From Lachnospiraceae bacterium (GTDB lineage: Bacteria > Bacillota > Clostridia > Lachnospirales > Lachnospiraceae), in NCBI GenBank assembly GCA_028724245.1, contig JAQYDI010000007.1:1-49451 (forward strand): a stretch of 49,451 bases of DNA. Reading direction: 5' to 3'. The position numbers and the translations under genes were made by a program. Below the pieces are notes generated by a model. It worked only from the letters and a program-made list of their open reading frames with translations. It did no database searches and was not told the origin of the DNA. Positions 40,852 to 49,329 of the stretch are shown one piece after another; position 1 is the first letter of the stretch; each line of letters begins with the position of its first letter.

Positions 40852-42012
40852 TTATTCAGCTTCTGTTGTTTCATCCTCTGTTTCCACATCTTCAGCTGTA
40901 CCGTCTTCTGCAGTATTTTCCTCCAGAGAAACATCCTCTGTGGAATCTTCTGTTTCGGATTCCAGATTAAGAACCGGCGTATCCGCAATATTCAGACTCT
41001 TGACAACGTCTTCATTCACTTTGAATTTTGCCTTATCCAGTTCCTGATATACTTCTGAGAAATGTGCGCTCTGTTCTTCTTCTACAGCACTTTCATATGC
41101 GCTGGCTGTAGCGTCTTCATCGTTCTCGGAATCACAGACCATCACATACCAGCCGGTGCCTTCTTCATAAACCATGGCGGATTCGCCTTCTTTCAGAGTA
41201 ACCGCTTTCTTGCCGAATTCGGTTGTCTGTTCTTCATTGACACCGAAATTGGTTGTGGAAACATCGATTCCCACATCCTTGCCCGCATCTTCCAGAGAAG
41301 TACCCTGCTCAACCTTCTTCAAAGCAGCCTTTGCATCAGCCTCTTTATAGCCTGTCTCCTCTGCTTCTGTCTCAGCCTCTGCTGTTTCATCTGCAGTTGT
41401 CTCAGTTTCTGCTGTTTCATCTGCGGCTGTCTCAGTCTCTGCCGTTTCGTCGGCCTCCTCTGCTTCCTCGAAAAACAGGTAGCTGATGGAATTCTGACGA
41501 TTATCTTCTTCTGTGGTCTTGATCTCGGTTTCATCAATGATTGCTTTGTATACTTTATTGGCCAGAGCATTCTTTGTCATCAGATCTGTCAGCATCTTCT
41601 CATCGGAACCGGCAATCTCCATAAATTCCTGATTGTCTTCGCTGACACGGTCTGCAATCAGCGTTTTATCTGCGTCGGTCAGCTCAACTTTATAATCCTC
41701 AGCATGATCGCAGAGTACTCTTGTCTGGTAAATGGAAGCCATAACCTCCTCACGCAATGCGTCTTCCGCACCCTCGTTCTCCCAGATATTGGTACCGTAC
41801 ATGGCACCGTAATACTCATACATCAGCTGGCTGTTTCTTAAATAGTAGTTCACCTCATCCAGGTAAATATTCTCATCTCCATAGGTTGCTGCCACTACCG
41901 TGGAGTAATCATCTGATAAATCCGACTTTCTCACGGTTGTACAGCCGGTAGCCATGCCCAGTGTCAGTACTGCCGCCAGTGAACCGGCCAGAAATCTCTT
42001 TTTAAAACTCAT
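40852..42012 (-). CDS. Peptidyl-prolyl isomerase-like lipoprotein (PrsA/SurA type) with repeat insertion
   Basis: 386 residues. Lipoprotein signal with lipobox ATGC near residue 22. The N-terminal chaperone-like part (VVAATYGDENIYLDEVNYYLRN) resembles the SurA_N/PrsA segment. A degenerate parvulin domain follows: SISYLFFEE, then after an acidic insertion AKAALKKVEQGTSLEDAGKDVG and YEEGTGWYVMVCDSEND. The insertion (about residues 185-218) is built of DETAETET repeats from three 30-bp units at 41369-41458. The C-terminus is again acidic Glu/Thr-rich. It probably helps fold exported proteins at the outer face of the membrane; isomerase activity is not certain. ATG 42012 has GGGAGGG. Confidence 0.8.
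   Translation of the reverse strand: MSFKKRFLAGSLAAVLTLGMATGCTTVRKSDLSDDYSTVVAATYGDENIYLDEVNYYLRNSQLMYEYYGAMYGTNIWENEGAEDALREEVMASIYQTRVLCDHAEDYKVELTDADKTLIADRVSEDNQEFMEIAGSDEKMLTDLMTKNALANKVYKAIIDETEIKTTEEDNRQNSISYLFFEEAEEADETAETETAADETAETETTADETAEAETEAEETGYKEADAKAALKKVEQGTSLEDAGKDVGIDVSTTNFGVNEEQTTEFGKKAVTLKEGESAMVYEEGTGWYVMVCDSENDEDATASAYESAVEEEQSAHFSEVYQELDKAKFKVNEDVVKSLNIADTPVLNLESETEDSTEDVSLEENTAEDGTAEDVETEDETTEAE
41369..41458 (-). repeat. Three 30-bp tandem repeats in the lipoprotein gene
   Basis: Units at 41369-41398, 41399-41428 and 41429-41458, nearly identical, each coding ten residues of the DETAETETxA type. The unit length is a multiple of three, so copy number can change without frameshift. 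Confidence 0.85.
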
Positions 42013-42046
42013 ACTACCCTCCCGTGACGTCATACCGCCACTGCAT

Positions 42047-42322
42047 AAAAAAAATCCGCGCATCCGGCTTCGAGAAGCCACCATAAGCGTTACCCATACA
42101 GCCAGCTCAACCCAGGCTACCTCACGGCACACAGAAGCTCCCGCTTAGTGCTGCTCCATTCCTGACCTGACACGGTTCACGGGTTTCTGTTGCGCAAGAC
42201 CCAGATCTCAACGCCGCTTATACAGGGCAGGCCCTACAATGGACAACCCTCGGCTCGGATATCACCCCTGCTATAGCGGATTGCAGGTACAGGGCACCGC
42301 TAACTCCCCGGCTGCGCGGAAA
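42047..42322 (-). ncRNA. ffs: Signal recognition particle RNA, large Gram-positive type
   Basis: About 275 bases. The Alu-domain motif GCGGTGCCCTGTACCTGCA and the following GCTATAGCAGGG are near the 5' end. Helix 8 (apical SRP54-binding loop) reads TCAGG-TCA-GGAA-TGG-AGCAGC near 42149-42171, with the GGAA tetraloop and the symmetric internal loop. The ends pair (TCCGCGC at 42320-42314 with GCGCGGA at 42061-42055), followed by a run of eight T. It binds Ffh and directs ribosomes making membrane and secreted proteins to the membrane. It lies next to tadA, a known neighbour in Gram-positives. Exact ends are estimates. Confidence 0.93.
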
Positions 42323-42400
42323 CTTTATAACAAAATCTCGCAATGCATCTGCCTCTCAAATGCCCGAAAGCATCTGTTTTCCAAGCCAATGCACCAGTTC

Positions 42401-42429
42401 AGTATACATTGTATCAACTTTTTTGTCAA
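42401..42429 (-). promoter_or_regulatory. Consensus promoter for SRP RNA
   Basis: On the minus strand TTGACA (42424-42429), 17-base spacer, TATACT (42401-42406). The start would be near 42394, so about 70 bases would be removed from the 5' end to form the mature RNA. Confidence 0.8.
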
Positions 42430-42432
42430 CCG

Positions 42433-43014
42433 TTACTTTCCTGCAAATTCCCTCTCCCGCTGTGCCTTTTTTTCCTCTTTCAGACGTTTTCTAAGGTCCT
42501 TGAAAAAATTTTTCAGCAGAAGGGAACACTCTTCCCCTCTGATTCCTTCCGTGATCTCTACCTGATGATTGAACTCCGGCATCTGCAGAAGGTTCAGAAT
42601 CGATCCCGCGCAGCCCGCCTTGGGATTACGGCACCCCATCACCACCCGCGGAATTCTGGCCTGAACAATAGCTCCCGAACACATCTGGCAGGGCTCCAGC
42701 GTTACATAAAGAGTACATTCCTCCAGCCTCCAGTCGCCTACCGCACGGCTTGCCTTTTTAATTGCTGTAATCTCCGCATGGGACAGCGTACTTTTATCGG
42801 TATTGCGCCGGTTATAACCTCTTCCAATGATGCGGTCCTCATATACGATCACACAGCCTATGGGTACTTCACCCAGCTTTGCCGCCCGTCTGGCCTGCCT
42901 GATTGCCTCTTTCATGTATTTTTCATCCATTTCCTGCTGAAGCTCTTTCTGCCGGCGCAGCAGTTCTTCTTTTCTCGCCTTTTCCTCCATACGATGCTGC
43001 TGTGATCTGGCCAT
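42433..43014 (-). CDS. tadA: tRNA-specific adenosine deaminase
   Basis: 193 residues, longer than the usual 150-170 because of a 30-residue charged helix at the N-terminus (RMEEKARKEELLRRQKELQQ) and a basic tail. Deaminates adenosine 34 of tRNA-Arg to inosine. Zinc and catalytic motifs are intact: SHAEITAI with the HAE triad near 77, and LEPCQMCSGAIVQARI near 106. The substrate-binding end (NPKAGCAGSILNLLQ) fits TadA and not cytidine deaminase. ATG 43014 has GGGAGG at 10 bases. The stop is followed directly by the SRP RNA promoter. Confidence 0.93.
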   Translation of the reverse strand: MARSQQHRMEEKARKEELLRRQKELQQEMDEKYMKEAIRQARRAAKLGEVPIGCVIVYEDRIIGRGYNRRNTDKSTLSHAEITAIKKASRAVGDWRLEECTLYVTLEPCQMCSGAIVQARIPRVVMGCRNPKAGCAGSILNLLQMPEFNHQVEITEGIRGEECSLLLKNFFKDLRKRLKEEKKAQREREFAGK

Positions 43015-43102
43015 CCTGCAACAACCTCCCTTTCTGTTGTCTTTTAAGCAATACTGCTGTATACTCTGTACAAATAAAACCTATATGAACTGAGGTATGA
43101 TT

Positions 43103-43786
43103 ATGAAAATATACGGTCTTCAAAAAACATCTCTTCTCGATTATCCGGAGCATCTGTCCGCCATCCTGTTTACCGGCGGCTGCAATTTCAACTGCCCCTA
43201 CTGCCAGAATTCAGAACTCCTGCATCCTCTGAATTGCACACCTCTGGATCATGAAGATATTTTCTCCTTCCTGAAAAAAAGAGCAGGCATCCTGGAAGGG
43301 GTAGTAATCACAGGAGGAGAACCCTCTCTGGCATCCGATCTGGATGAATTTATACGCCGTGTCCGGGATCTCGGCCTGAAAATAAAACTGGATACCAACG
43401 GCACTCACCCTGAGCAGATCCGGAGTCTGCTGAAACAGCACCTGCTGGATTATATCGCCATGGATGTGAAAGCCTGCCCCGAACACTACTGCCGGGCGGC
43501 CGGTATTTCATCCGTTTCCATGGAAGCCATCCGGCAGTCCATCGATCTGGTCATGAGCAGCGGCCTGCCTTACGAATTCCGTACCACAGTGGTAAAGGAA
43601 CTGCACGACCTTTCTCATTTTCACCAGCTGGGAGAACTGCTCTCCGGCGCCGCACTCTGCTGGCTGCAGACATTCCGCGACGGAGAAACCGTCAATGTAC
43701 AGGGACTGCACCCTTTTTCTGAAGAAGAGATGGCAAAAGCTGCAGAAATCCTGCAGCTTTATGTTCAGGAAGTAAAACTCCGGTAA
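43103..43786 (+). CDS. Anaerobic ribonucleotide reductase activase-like radical SAM protein
   Basis: 227 residues. It begins MKIYGLQKTSLLDYPEHLSA, typical of the NrdG-related group, and has the radical-SAM motif GGCNFNCPYCQN (CxxxCxxC) near 28 and GGEPSL near 68. Members activate the glycyl-radical anaerobic ribonucleoside-triphosphate reductase; the pyruvate formate-lyase activase group is related. The presence of the KTSLLDYPG-like start points to the NrdG2 type. No reductase gene is adjacent, so the partner is elsewhere. ATG 43103 is better placed than 43097 relative to GAGGT. Single plus-strand gene among minus-strand genes. Confidence 0.87.
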   Translation: MKIYGLQKTSLLDYPEHLSAILFTGGCNFNCPYCQNSELLHPLNCTPLDHEDIFSFLKKRAGILEGVVITGGEPSLASDLDEFIRRVRDLGLKIKLDTNGTHPEQIRSLLKQHLLDYIAMDVKACPEHYCRAAGISSVSMEAIRQSIDLVMSSGLPYEFRTTVVKELHDLSHFHQLGELLSGAALCWLQTFRDGETVNVQGLHPFSEEEMAKAAEILQLYVQEVKLR

Positions 43787-43821
43787 TAGATCCGGCCGGC
43801 TCTGAACAGGCACAAAATCCG

Positions 43822-44919
43822 TTAACCAGCTGCCGGACCTTCTCCTGTATTCAGTACATGAATCGCTTTCTCCAGCGTATCCGCACGGCCTTCTTCCAGA
43901 AGCGCAAGCAGCTCCCTCAGACGACTCTCATTCAGATTCCCGGCCCCCAGCTTTTCCTCATACTCTTCAACGATCTCCAGCTGCAGTTCCGATGCCATCT
44001 CCATAGTCAGATTTTTCTCTCTGGTCAGCTGACTGATCCCGTCAGTCAGCTCGTCCAGTTTTTCCCGGGATCTGACCCTGAATTCTTCAATAATATCAAA
44101 ACGCGTATGCTGCTCAAATTCTTTCAGTCCGTCTGCCTGATTGCTGCGGGCAGTTTCCAGATCCCTGCGTGCCTGCCGGACTTTTTCATCCAGTTCCTTT
44201 AATTCATATGGACTTTCATCATCACTTTTATGAATCTGCTTCTCCGTCTTTTTAATGCGTTTCTTCAGATCATGGATCAAATTCATCTTCTCACGGCATC
44301 TGCCAAGAATTTCCCTGTGTTTTTTTCTGGTATTACCTGCAATTTGAACATATAAAACAATAGAGATCACCACAAACAGCGGAAACAGGATATAAAACTG
44401 CCACAGTCTGTGATCCGGTATCAGCATATAGATCAGCAGAGGCAGTGCAATGGCTGTAAACAGCCAGGATATGGCAATCAGAAGATAATCCGTCAGATAC
44501 GCAGGCATAAACAGGGAAAACCACAGTTTACTGCTGCAGTAAAAGGGAACTCCATCCGACTTCATATCACTTTTGATCTGTTCCCGATATTGACGGATCT
44601 GTTCCCTGTACTCCTTTGTTTCATCCGCAATATGACTTTTCTTCTGTTTTTCCTTCTCCTGCGCACGTTTTTTCTCTGCCTGCTCTACTCTGTGGGCTGC
44701 AGCCTGAACGCTTTTTTCCAATCTGGTCTCCAGAGACTCACGCTGCTTTTTCACAAGCTGGGCAGACTCCTCCGATATCCTGACTTTGTAGGTTTCAAGA
44801 GCCCTCTGAGACTTATCAAGCGCCTCCGAAGTCTCCCGGACTGCCCGATTCAGACTCTGCAGCTTTTCCTGTTTTCCCATCAGCTGCCTGATATATGTGA
44901 TCGATTCCTGCTTTTCCAT
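43822..44919 (-). CDS. Coiled-coil protein with two central membrane helices, function unknown
   Basis: 365 residues. Long coiled coils (about 1-115 and 210-330) rich in Lys, Glu, Gln and Arg flank two membrane helices (LTDYLLIAISWLFTAIALPLL and FYILFPLFVVISIVLYVQIAG, about residues 130-195). Both coils would lie in the cytoplasm. I know no family for it. ATG 44919 has AAGGA and the frame upstream is not supported. It could tether cytoplasmic assemblies to the membrane; that is only a guess. Convergent with the radical-SAM gene, 35 bases apart. Confidence 0.75.
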   Translation of the reverse strand: MEKQESITYIRQLMGKQEKLQSLNRAVRETSEALDKSQRALETYKVRISEESAQLVKKQRESLETRLEKSVQAAAHRVEQAEKKRAQEKEKQKKSHIADETKEYREQIRQYREQIKSDMKSDGVPFYCSSKLWFSLFMPAYLTDYLLIAISWLFTAIALPLLIYMLIPDHRLWQFYILFPLFVVISIVLYVQIAGNTRKKHREILGRCREKMNLIHDLKKRIKKTEKQIHKSDDESPYELKELDEKVRQARRDLETARSNQADGLKEFEQHTRFDIIEEFRVRSREKLDELTDGISQLTREKNLTMEMASELQLEIVEEYEEKLGAGNLNESRLRELLALLEEGRADTLEKAIHVLNTGEGPAAG

Positions 44920-45299
44920 CAAATTCCTTCCTTCCGTCTCCTGATCATTTGGAGCCGCCTCTGAATCATCAGGGCTTTTGCCGGCAAAACACATTCCCCG
45001 GACAGGCTTCTGCAAAAATTATATACTATACTTTTCCGCCGCGCAAGTTTTTCTCCCCCATACTGCTCAAACCCCACATTTCCCGTTACTGTCCAGAACT
45101 TCATTTCGCCTGACTTTGAACAGTTACTAAATTATAACGTCTAAACTGATTGACATGGCAGTCCAATTACGTTAAGATTATGATTACTTCTAGTTTTTTA
45201 AAATGAAACTGTTTTTACCCACTACTCTCCGGGCGCAGGAGTTTACCCAATCCCTTTACACCCGCTGAGATACATATGCGCAAAGCAGCAGGAGGTATT
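44920..45299. other. Intergenic region between the coiled-coil gene and the AbrB gene
   Basis: About 380 bases with no supported gene. It holds the promoter of the AbrB-like gene (45150-45178) and its leader of about 115 bases. The leader has a small CTCC/GGAG hairpin (45226-45240) and the run CGCTGAGATAC, but no riboswitch that I recognise. Confidence 0.5.
45150..45178 (+). promoter_or_regulatory. Promoter for the AbrB-like regulator
   Basis: TTGACA (45150-45155), 17-base spacer, TAAGAT (45173-45178). Confidence 0.65.
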
Positions 45300-45563
45300 A
45301 TGAAAAGTACTGGTGTAATCAGGAAACTCGATGAACTGGGGCGAATTACCATCCCCATTGAATTGCGGCGCAGTCTGCAGCTGGATGAAAAAGACTCTCT
45401 TGAGATATTTGTTGAAGGAGACCGGATCATTTTAACCAAACACTGTGACTGTGACATTTTTACAGGTTCTAAAAAAGACCTTATTGAGTACATGGGAAAG
45501 ACCATTTCCCGCGATACAATAAAAGAACTGGCTGAGCTGGCCGGTTTTTCCATTCAGGAATAA
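45300..45563 (+). CDS. AbrB/SpoVT-type transcriptional regulator
   Basis: 87 residues. The N-terminal swapped-hairpin DNA-binding domain reads STGVIRKLDELGRITIPIELRRSL, followed by SLEIFVEGDRIIL, all typical of AbrB. The tail (DLIEYMGKTISRDTIKELAELAGF) is helical and probably gives tetramers. It is of the short, global-regulator type (AbrB/Abh) and not an antitoxin, since no toxin gene follows. ATG 45300 sits 5 bases after GGAGG; the frame to 45276 has no site. It ends at a strong bidirectional terminator. Confidence 0.92.
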   Translation: MKSTGVIRKLDELGRITIPIELRRSLQLDEKDSLEIFVEGDRIILTKHCDCDIFTGSKKDLIEYMGKTISRDTIKELAELAGFSIQE

Positions 45564-45570
45564 TCCCTCA

Positions 45571-45605
45571 ACAAAAAGAATCTCCGGACCGGAGATTCTT
45601 TTTGT
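45571..45605. terminator. Bidirectional terminator after the AbrB-like gene
   Basis: A perfect 17-bp inverted repeat with a one-base centre (45588), A-run on one side and T-run on the other. It separates the AbrB unit from the rsmI operon. Confidence 0.9.
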
Positions 45606-45686
45606 TGCTGCTGCAGCTCTGAACAGTTAACGTATTCTCAAAAAAGCCGCACGGAACAGCTGTATATACCGGATCATATCATCCGA

Positions 45687-46520
45687 TCATTTCAACAGAG
45701 CCTGATAGATATCCCGCTTTGACACACCTCTGTCTTTCGCTACTTTTTTCATGGCTTCCTTCCGTTCAATTCCCTGAGAAAGATATCGCTCCATATGCTC
45801 TTCCAGTGAAAGTTCCGCAAAGCTGTCTATCTGTTCCTGCTTCAGGGAAGCGGCGCTTCTGCCTTCGATCACCAGCACATATTCACCGCGGGGGCCATTC
45901 TGACAAAGTCCCTCCAGAGCCTCATCAATAGTCGTCAGCCATTTTTCTTCATAATGCTTCGTCAATTCCCGGCACAGATTGATCCTGCGCTCTCCTCCCA
46001 GAACCTCTTTCAGTTCTGTAAGAGTTTTCACCAGATGATGAGGGGCTTCATAAATTACAATTGTACGGGTCTCCGTAACCAGTTCCTCCAGAACCCGCGC
46101 CCGTTCCTTTTTATCAGCAGGCAGAAATGCTTCAAAACAAAATCTTCTGGTGGAAAGGCCCGACTGAATCAGGGCAGTGATACAGGCGGCAGCCCCCGGC
46201 AAAGCCGTCACCGGCACGCCCGCTTCATAACACTGACGCACCAGTTCTTCTCCCGGATCGGAGATACCCGGTGTACCGGCATCCGTCACAAGAGCAATTT
46301 CCTTCCCCTGCTGCATAAGCTCCACCAGCTGTCTGGCCTTTTCCACTTTATTATACTCATGATAACTGGTCATGGGTGTTTTTATCTCAAAATGATTCAA
46401 CAGCTTGATGCTGTGGCGGGTATCCTCCGCCGCAATCAGATCCACCGATTTCAATGTATTCAGCACACGTACGGTAATATCGTCCAGATTGCCGATGGGG
46501 GTAGCACAAAGATACAGCAT
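45687..46520 (-). CDS. rsmI: 16S rRNA (cytidine(1402)-2'-O)-methyltransferase
   Basis: 277 residues. Methylates the 2'-O of C1402 in the decoding centre using SAM. The tetrapyrrole-methylase fold is clear: LYLCATPIGNLDDITVRVL at the start, LIAAEDTRHSIKLLNHF, LVTDAGTPGISDPGEELV and ALPGAAACITALIQSGL, then IYEAPHHLVKTL. ATG 46520 has an AAAGGAAG site. It lies 53 bases after the tRNA1(Val)-type methyltransferase gene, the end of an operon headed by holB. Confidence 0.95.
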   Translation of the reverse strand: MLYLCATPIGNLDDITVRVLNTLKSVDLIAAEDTRHSIKLLNHFEIKTPMTSYHEYNKVEKARQLVELMQQGKEIALVTDAGTPGISDPGEELVRQCYEAGVPVTALPGAAACITALIQSGLSTRRFCFEAFLPADKKERARVLEELVTETRTIVIYEAPHHLVKTLTELKEVLGGERRINLCRELTKHYEEKWLTTIDEALEGLCQNGPRGEYVLVIEGRSAASLKQEQIDSFAELSLEEHMERYLSQGIERKEAMKKVAKDRGVSKRDIYQALLK

Positions 46521-46573
46521 ATATTCTTCCTTTCAAATCAACAATTCCACAGACATCCGTAATCCATAGAAAA

Positions 46574-47314
46574 TTACATCTCATACAGTCTGCGTACTTC
46601 ATCCGTATACACATTCACATCCTGATATACGATCAGCGGCGGTTCCACATGCATCTGCACGCCGCCTCCGCGGAATGCCTCGATCAGCACCATATTGGCT
46701 TCCCGGTCTGCAAAAGGATGAACAAATCTCATCCGCTTCGGCTCCAGTTTATATGACCGCAGCACCGTAATCAGATCTGCAAACCGTCTGGGCCTGTGTA
46801 CCAGATAAAATCGCCCGCCGGGACGCAGGCAGGCAGCCGCCTCCCTCGCCACATCCTCGAACGTACACAGCAGTTCATGACGGGCGATTGCCCGGGGTTC
46901 AGAAGGATTCCTGAGCCCATGCTGATTATTCATATAGGGCGGATTACAGGTGACGATATCAAAAGAAGCCCTTCCAAATATGGAAGAAGCCTCCTTCACA
47001 TCGCCATTCACAATGGATACCTTTTTATCTAAATGATTGAGCGCCACGCTGCGGCAGGCCATTTCCGCCACCGGTTCCTGAATCTCCAGACCGGTGAAAT
47101 GGCTGCCCTCTGTACGGGCCTCCAGCAGAATGGGAATCACACCGGTTCCGGTACACATGTCAAGAACCTGCTCTCCCGGCTTTACCGAAGCAAATGCACT
47201 GAGCAGAACCGCATCCATGCCGAAACAGAACCAGTCCGGATTCTGAATGATCCGGTATCCGTCACGCTGCAGGTCATCCACACGCTCATAAGGATAAATA
47301 ACAGGATCTGTCAT
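46574..47314 (-). CDS. tRNA1(Val) (adenine(37)-N6)-methyltransferase-like protein
   Basis: 246 residues. SAM-binding site VLDMCTGTGVIPILLEA near residue 51 and the catalytic NPPY motif (FDIVTCNPPYMNN) near 120 identify an amino-group methyltransferase of the TrmN6/YfiC type. The N-terminus (NPDWFCFGMDAVLLSAFA) matches the group's QxxxxFxFxxDavLL start. The substrate adenine in tRNA-Val is by family; other targets are possible. The ATG overlaps the PSP1 stop by four bases (ATGA). Confidence 0.88.
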   Translation of the reverse strand: MTDPVIYPYERVDDLQRDGYRIIQNPDWFCFGMDAVLLSAFASVKPGEQVLDMCTGTGVIPILLEARTEGSHFTGLEIQEPVAEMACRSVALNHLDKKVSIVNGDVKEASSIFGRASFDIVTCNPPYMNNQHGLRNPSEPRAIARHELLCTFEDVAREAAACLRPGGRFYLVHRPRRFADLITVLRSYKLEPKRMRFVHPFADREANMVLIEAFRGGGVQMHVEPPLIVYQDVNVYTDEVRRLYEM

Positions 47315-48228
47315 GACAGCTTGTTGTTCCTTTCCCTGCGTTCCATAGCTTCCAGAGCCTTCAGTTCCTTCTCCGCTTCATGATCTGCCACATTGCTGCA
47401 GTTCTTTCTGCGGCGGGGTCTGAACTTCAGTTCCTCAACTTTATATTCACGTATTTCTTTATCGTCTTTATCAACTACAACGATTACCTTGACCAGCTGA
47501 CGGAGCACATTGACACTGTGCACCTCACCTTTGATTCCCTCGGGTGTCGTCACTGTATCACCCACATCAGGCAGACGGCTGTTCAGATATTCGTAGGTTT
47601 CCTCTTCATTCTTCAGACAGCACATCAGACGTCCGCAGCAGCCGCTGATCTTGGACGGATTCAGCGAAAGATTCTGCTCCTTGGCCATCTTGATGCTTAC
47701 CGGCACAAACTCCGGCAGATGGGTATGACAGCACAGAACACGTCCGCAGCAGCCGATACCGCCCAGAATCTTGGTCTCATCCCTGACACCTATCTGACGC
47801 AGCTCGATTCTTGTCTTAAACACGCTTGCCAGATCCTTTACCAGCTCACGGAAATCGATCCTGCCGTCTGCTGTAAAATAAAACAGTACTTTATTGTTGT
47901 CAAATGTATATTCTGCATCCACAAGCTTCATCTCCAGCTTGTGCTTTTTGATCTTTTCCAGACAGATTCTGAAGGCTTCCTTTTCCTTCTGTTTATTGGC
48001 AGCTTCCACCGCATCATCATGCGGAGTAGCCACACGAATCACCGGCTTCAGAGGCTGGACAACACTCTCCTCATCCACCTGACGGATTCCCTGCACAACC
48101 TTGCCGTATTCCACACCGCGGGCTGTTTCTACGATGACATTGTCACCTTTTTTAATATCCAGTCCCAGCGGATCAAAATAATAAATCTTACCGGCTGTGC
48201 GGAATCTGACTCCTATTACTTTTATCAT
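47311..48228 (-). CDS. PSP1 C-terminal domain protein (YaaT/RicT-like)
   Basis: 305 residues. The PSP1 domain reads VIGVRFRTAGKIYYFDPLGLDIKKGDNVIVETARG at the start, and the Cys-rich core GGIGCCGRVLCCHTHLPEF and SGCCGRLMCCLKNEEETYEYL holds the cysteines that in Bacillus RicT, with RicA and RicF, form Fe-S clusters and steer RNase Y-dependent RNA processing and Spo0A activation. The C-terminus is basic. ATG 48228 has AAAGGG. It sits between holB and the tRNA methyltransferase gene, the common Firmicutes order. Confidence 0.93.
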   Translation of the reverse strand: MIKVIGVRFRTAGKIYYFDPLGLDIKKGDNVIVETARGVEYGKVVQGIRQVDEESVVQPLKPVIRVATPHDDAVEAANKQKEKEAFRICLEKIKKHKLEMKLVDAEYTFDNNKVLFYFTADGRIDFRELVKDLASVFKTRIELRQIGVRDETKILGGIGCCGRVLCCHTHLPEFVPVSIKMAKEQNLSLNPSKISGCCGRLMCCLKNEEETYEYLNSRLPDVGDTVTTPEGIKGEVHSVNVLRQLVKVIVVVDKDDKEIREYKVEELKFRPRRRKNCSNVADHEAEKELKALEAMERRERNNKLS

Positions 48229-48259
48229 ATATATACCCTTTCAAATATATATCAGACTC

Positions 48260-49234
48260 TCAGTTTTCCTGAAGAGTCAGCAAAAGAAGCTCTGCAACCA
48301 GATCAAAGCCCACATTGGCCTTCAGACGGGCCTGCGCCCTGTCAATGGCGTTCTGAATCTCATCCAGCCCGTTAAAGCTGCTGTGGTCCGCCATCTTCTT
48401 GATCGCCTGCTGCTCCTCTTTAAAAATCAACAGATTACTGTCCTGAGTTGCCTTAAAAACCACAACATCACGATACCATAATTTCATCGTATCCAGAACT
48501 TCATTAATATCATCTTTCTGTTCCTTTAACTCATCCAACAGTTGATATAATGGCTTGTCGTATATACTTTTCAGTATTTCAATTGTTTTTCCGTGCATTT
48601 CCATAAACCTCTCTGAATCTGCCAGCGTAATCGCCCTGCCCAGATTTCCTCTGGCAAAGGCTGCACATATACCGGCCTGATGTTGTTCCATACCGTATCT
48701 GTTCATCAGATACTCTGTTACGATACGGTCATGCAGCGGTCTCAGTCTCAGTGTAATACACCGGGACAGGATCGTCTGTAAAAAGCTTTCCTCACGACTG
48801 GAAAGAAGCATGATCACCACGTACTCCGGCGGTTCCTCAATGGTCTTCAGCAGTGCGTTCTGAGCAGCGGAAGTCATCTTCTCCGCCTCGTCTATAATGT
48901 AAATCTTATAGCCGCCGTTATACGGTCTGACCTCCGTGTCTGCAACCACCTGCTCCCGGATATCATCCACACCAATGCTGTTCTCCTTCTCATGCTTCAC
49001 ATAGATCACATCCGGATGATTGTCCGAAGCAAACTGAAGACAGGAAGGACAACGGCCGCATGCATCGTGTGTCCTGCAAAGCAGAGACATGGCAAATGCC
49101 CTTGCAAGTGTCATCTTTCCCATGCCTTCCTCACCCGACAGAATGTAGGCGTGGGAAATACTGCCGTTTTTCAGAGAACGGAGAAAATATGAAATCAGCT
49201 GTTCATGTCCTGTAATATCAGAAAATCCCGCCAT
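48260..49234 (-). CDS. holB: DNA polymerase III subunit delta'
   Basis: 324 residues. Part of the clamp loader. MAGFSDITGHEQLISYFLRSL is the usual start; the Walker-A-like site reads LSGEEGMGKMTLARAFA; the zinc module CRTHDACGRCPSCLQFASDNHPDV has four cysteines; IYIIDEAEKMTSAAQNALLKTIEEPP is the sensor/DEAE region, and LSRCITLRLRPL the SRC motif. The P-loop has GMGKM in place of the canonical GxGKT. ATG 49234 has AGGAGG; the frame to 49264 is not used. First gene of the operon. Confidence 0.93.
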   Translation of the reverse strand: MAGFSDITGHEQLISYFLRSLKNGSISHAYILSGEEGMGKMTLARAFAMSLLCRTHDACGRCPSCLQFASDNHPDVIYVKHEKENSIGVDDIREQVVADTEVRPYNGGYKIYIIDEAEKMTSAAQNALLKTIEEPPEYVVIMLLSSREESFLQTILSRCITLRLRPLHDRIVTEYLMNRYGMEQHQAGICAAFARGNLGRAITLADSERFMEMHGKTIEILKSIYDKPLYQLLDELKEQKDDINEVLDTMKLWYRDVVVFKATQDSNLLIFKEEQQAIKKMADHSSFNGLDEIQNAIDRAQARLKANVGFDLVAELLLLTLQEN

Positions 49235-49269
49235 CCATTCTTCCTCCTGTTCCTGTACGTCCAACCTAA

Positions 49270-49298
49270 GTTATAACATAATTCCTATCAAATGGCAA
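49270..49298 (-). promoter_or_regulatory. Promoter for the holB operon
   Basis: On the minus strand TTGCCA (49293-49298), 17-base spacer, TATAAC (49270-49275), about 30 bases before the holB ATG. Confidence 0.6.
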
Positions 49299-49329
49299 CT
49301 GTGGTCAAATCACGGCAAACGCACGTTTT

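Noticed and set aside
42013-42132. Upstream extension of the PrsA/SurA-like lipoprotein
   Set aside because: The extra residues are read from the 3' end of the SRP RNA gene; the lipoprotein signal and ribosome site fix the start at 42012.
45226-45299. TPP-riboswitch-like CTGAGA and c-di-GMP-riboswitch-like GCGCAAAGC strings before the AbrB-like gene
   Set aside because: Only short strings match; the paired elements and the other conserved segments of either riboswitch are missing, and an AbrB gene is not a usual target.
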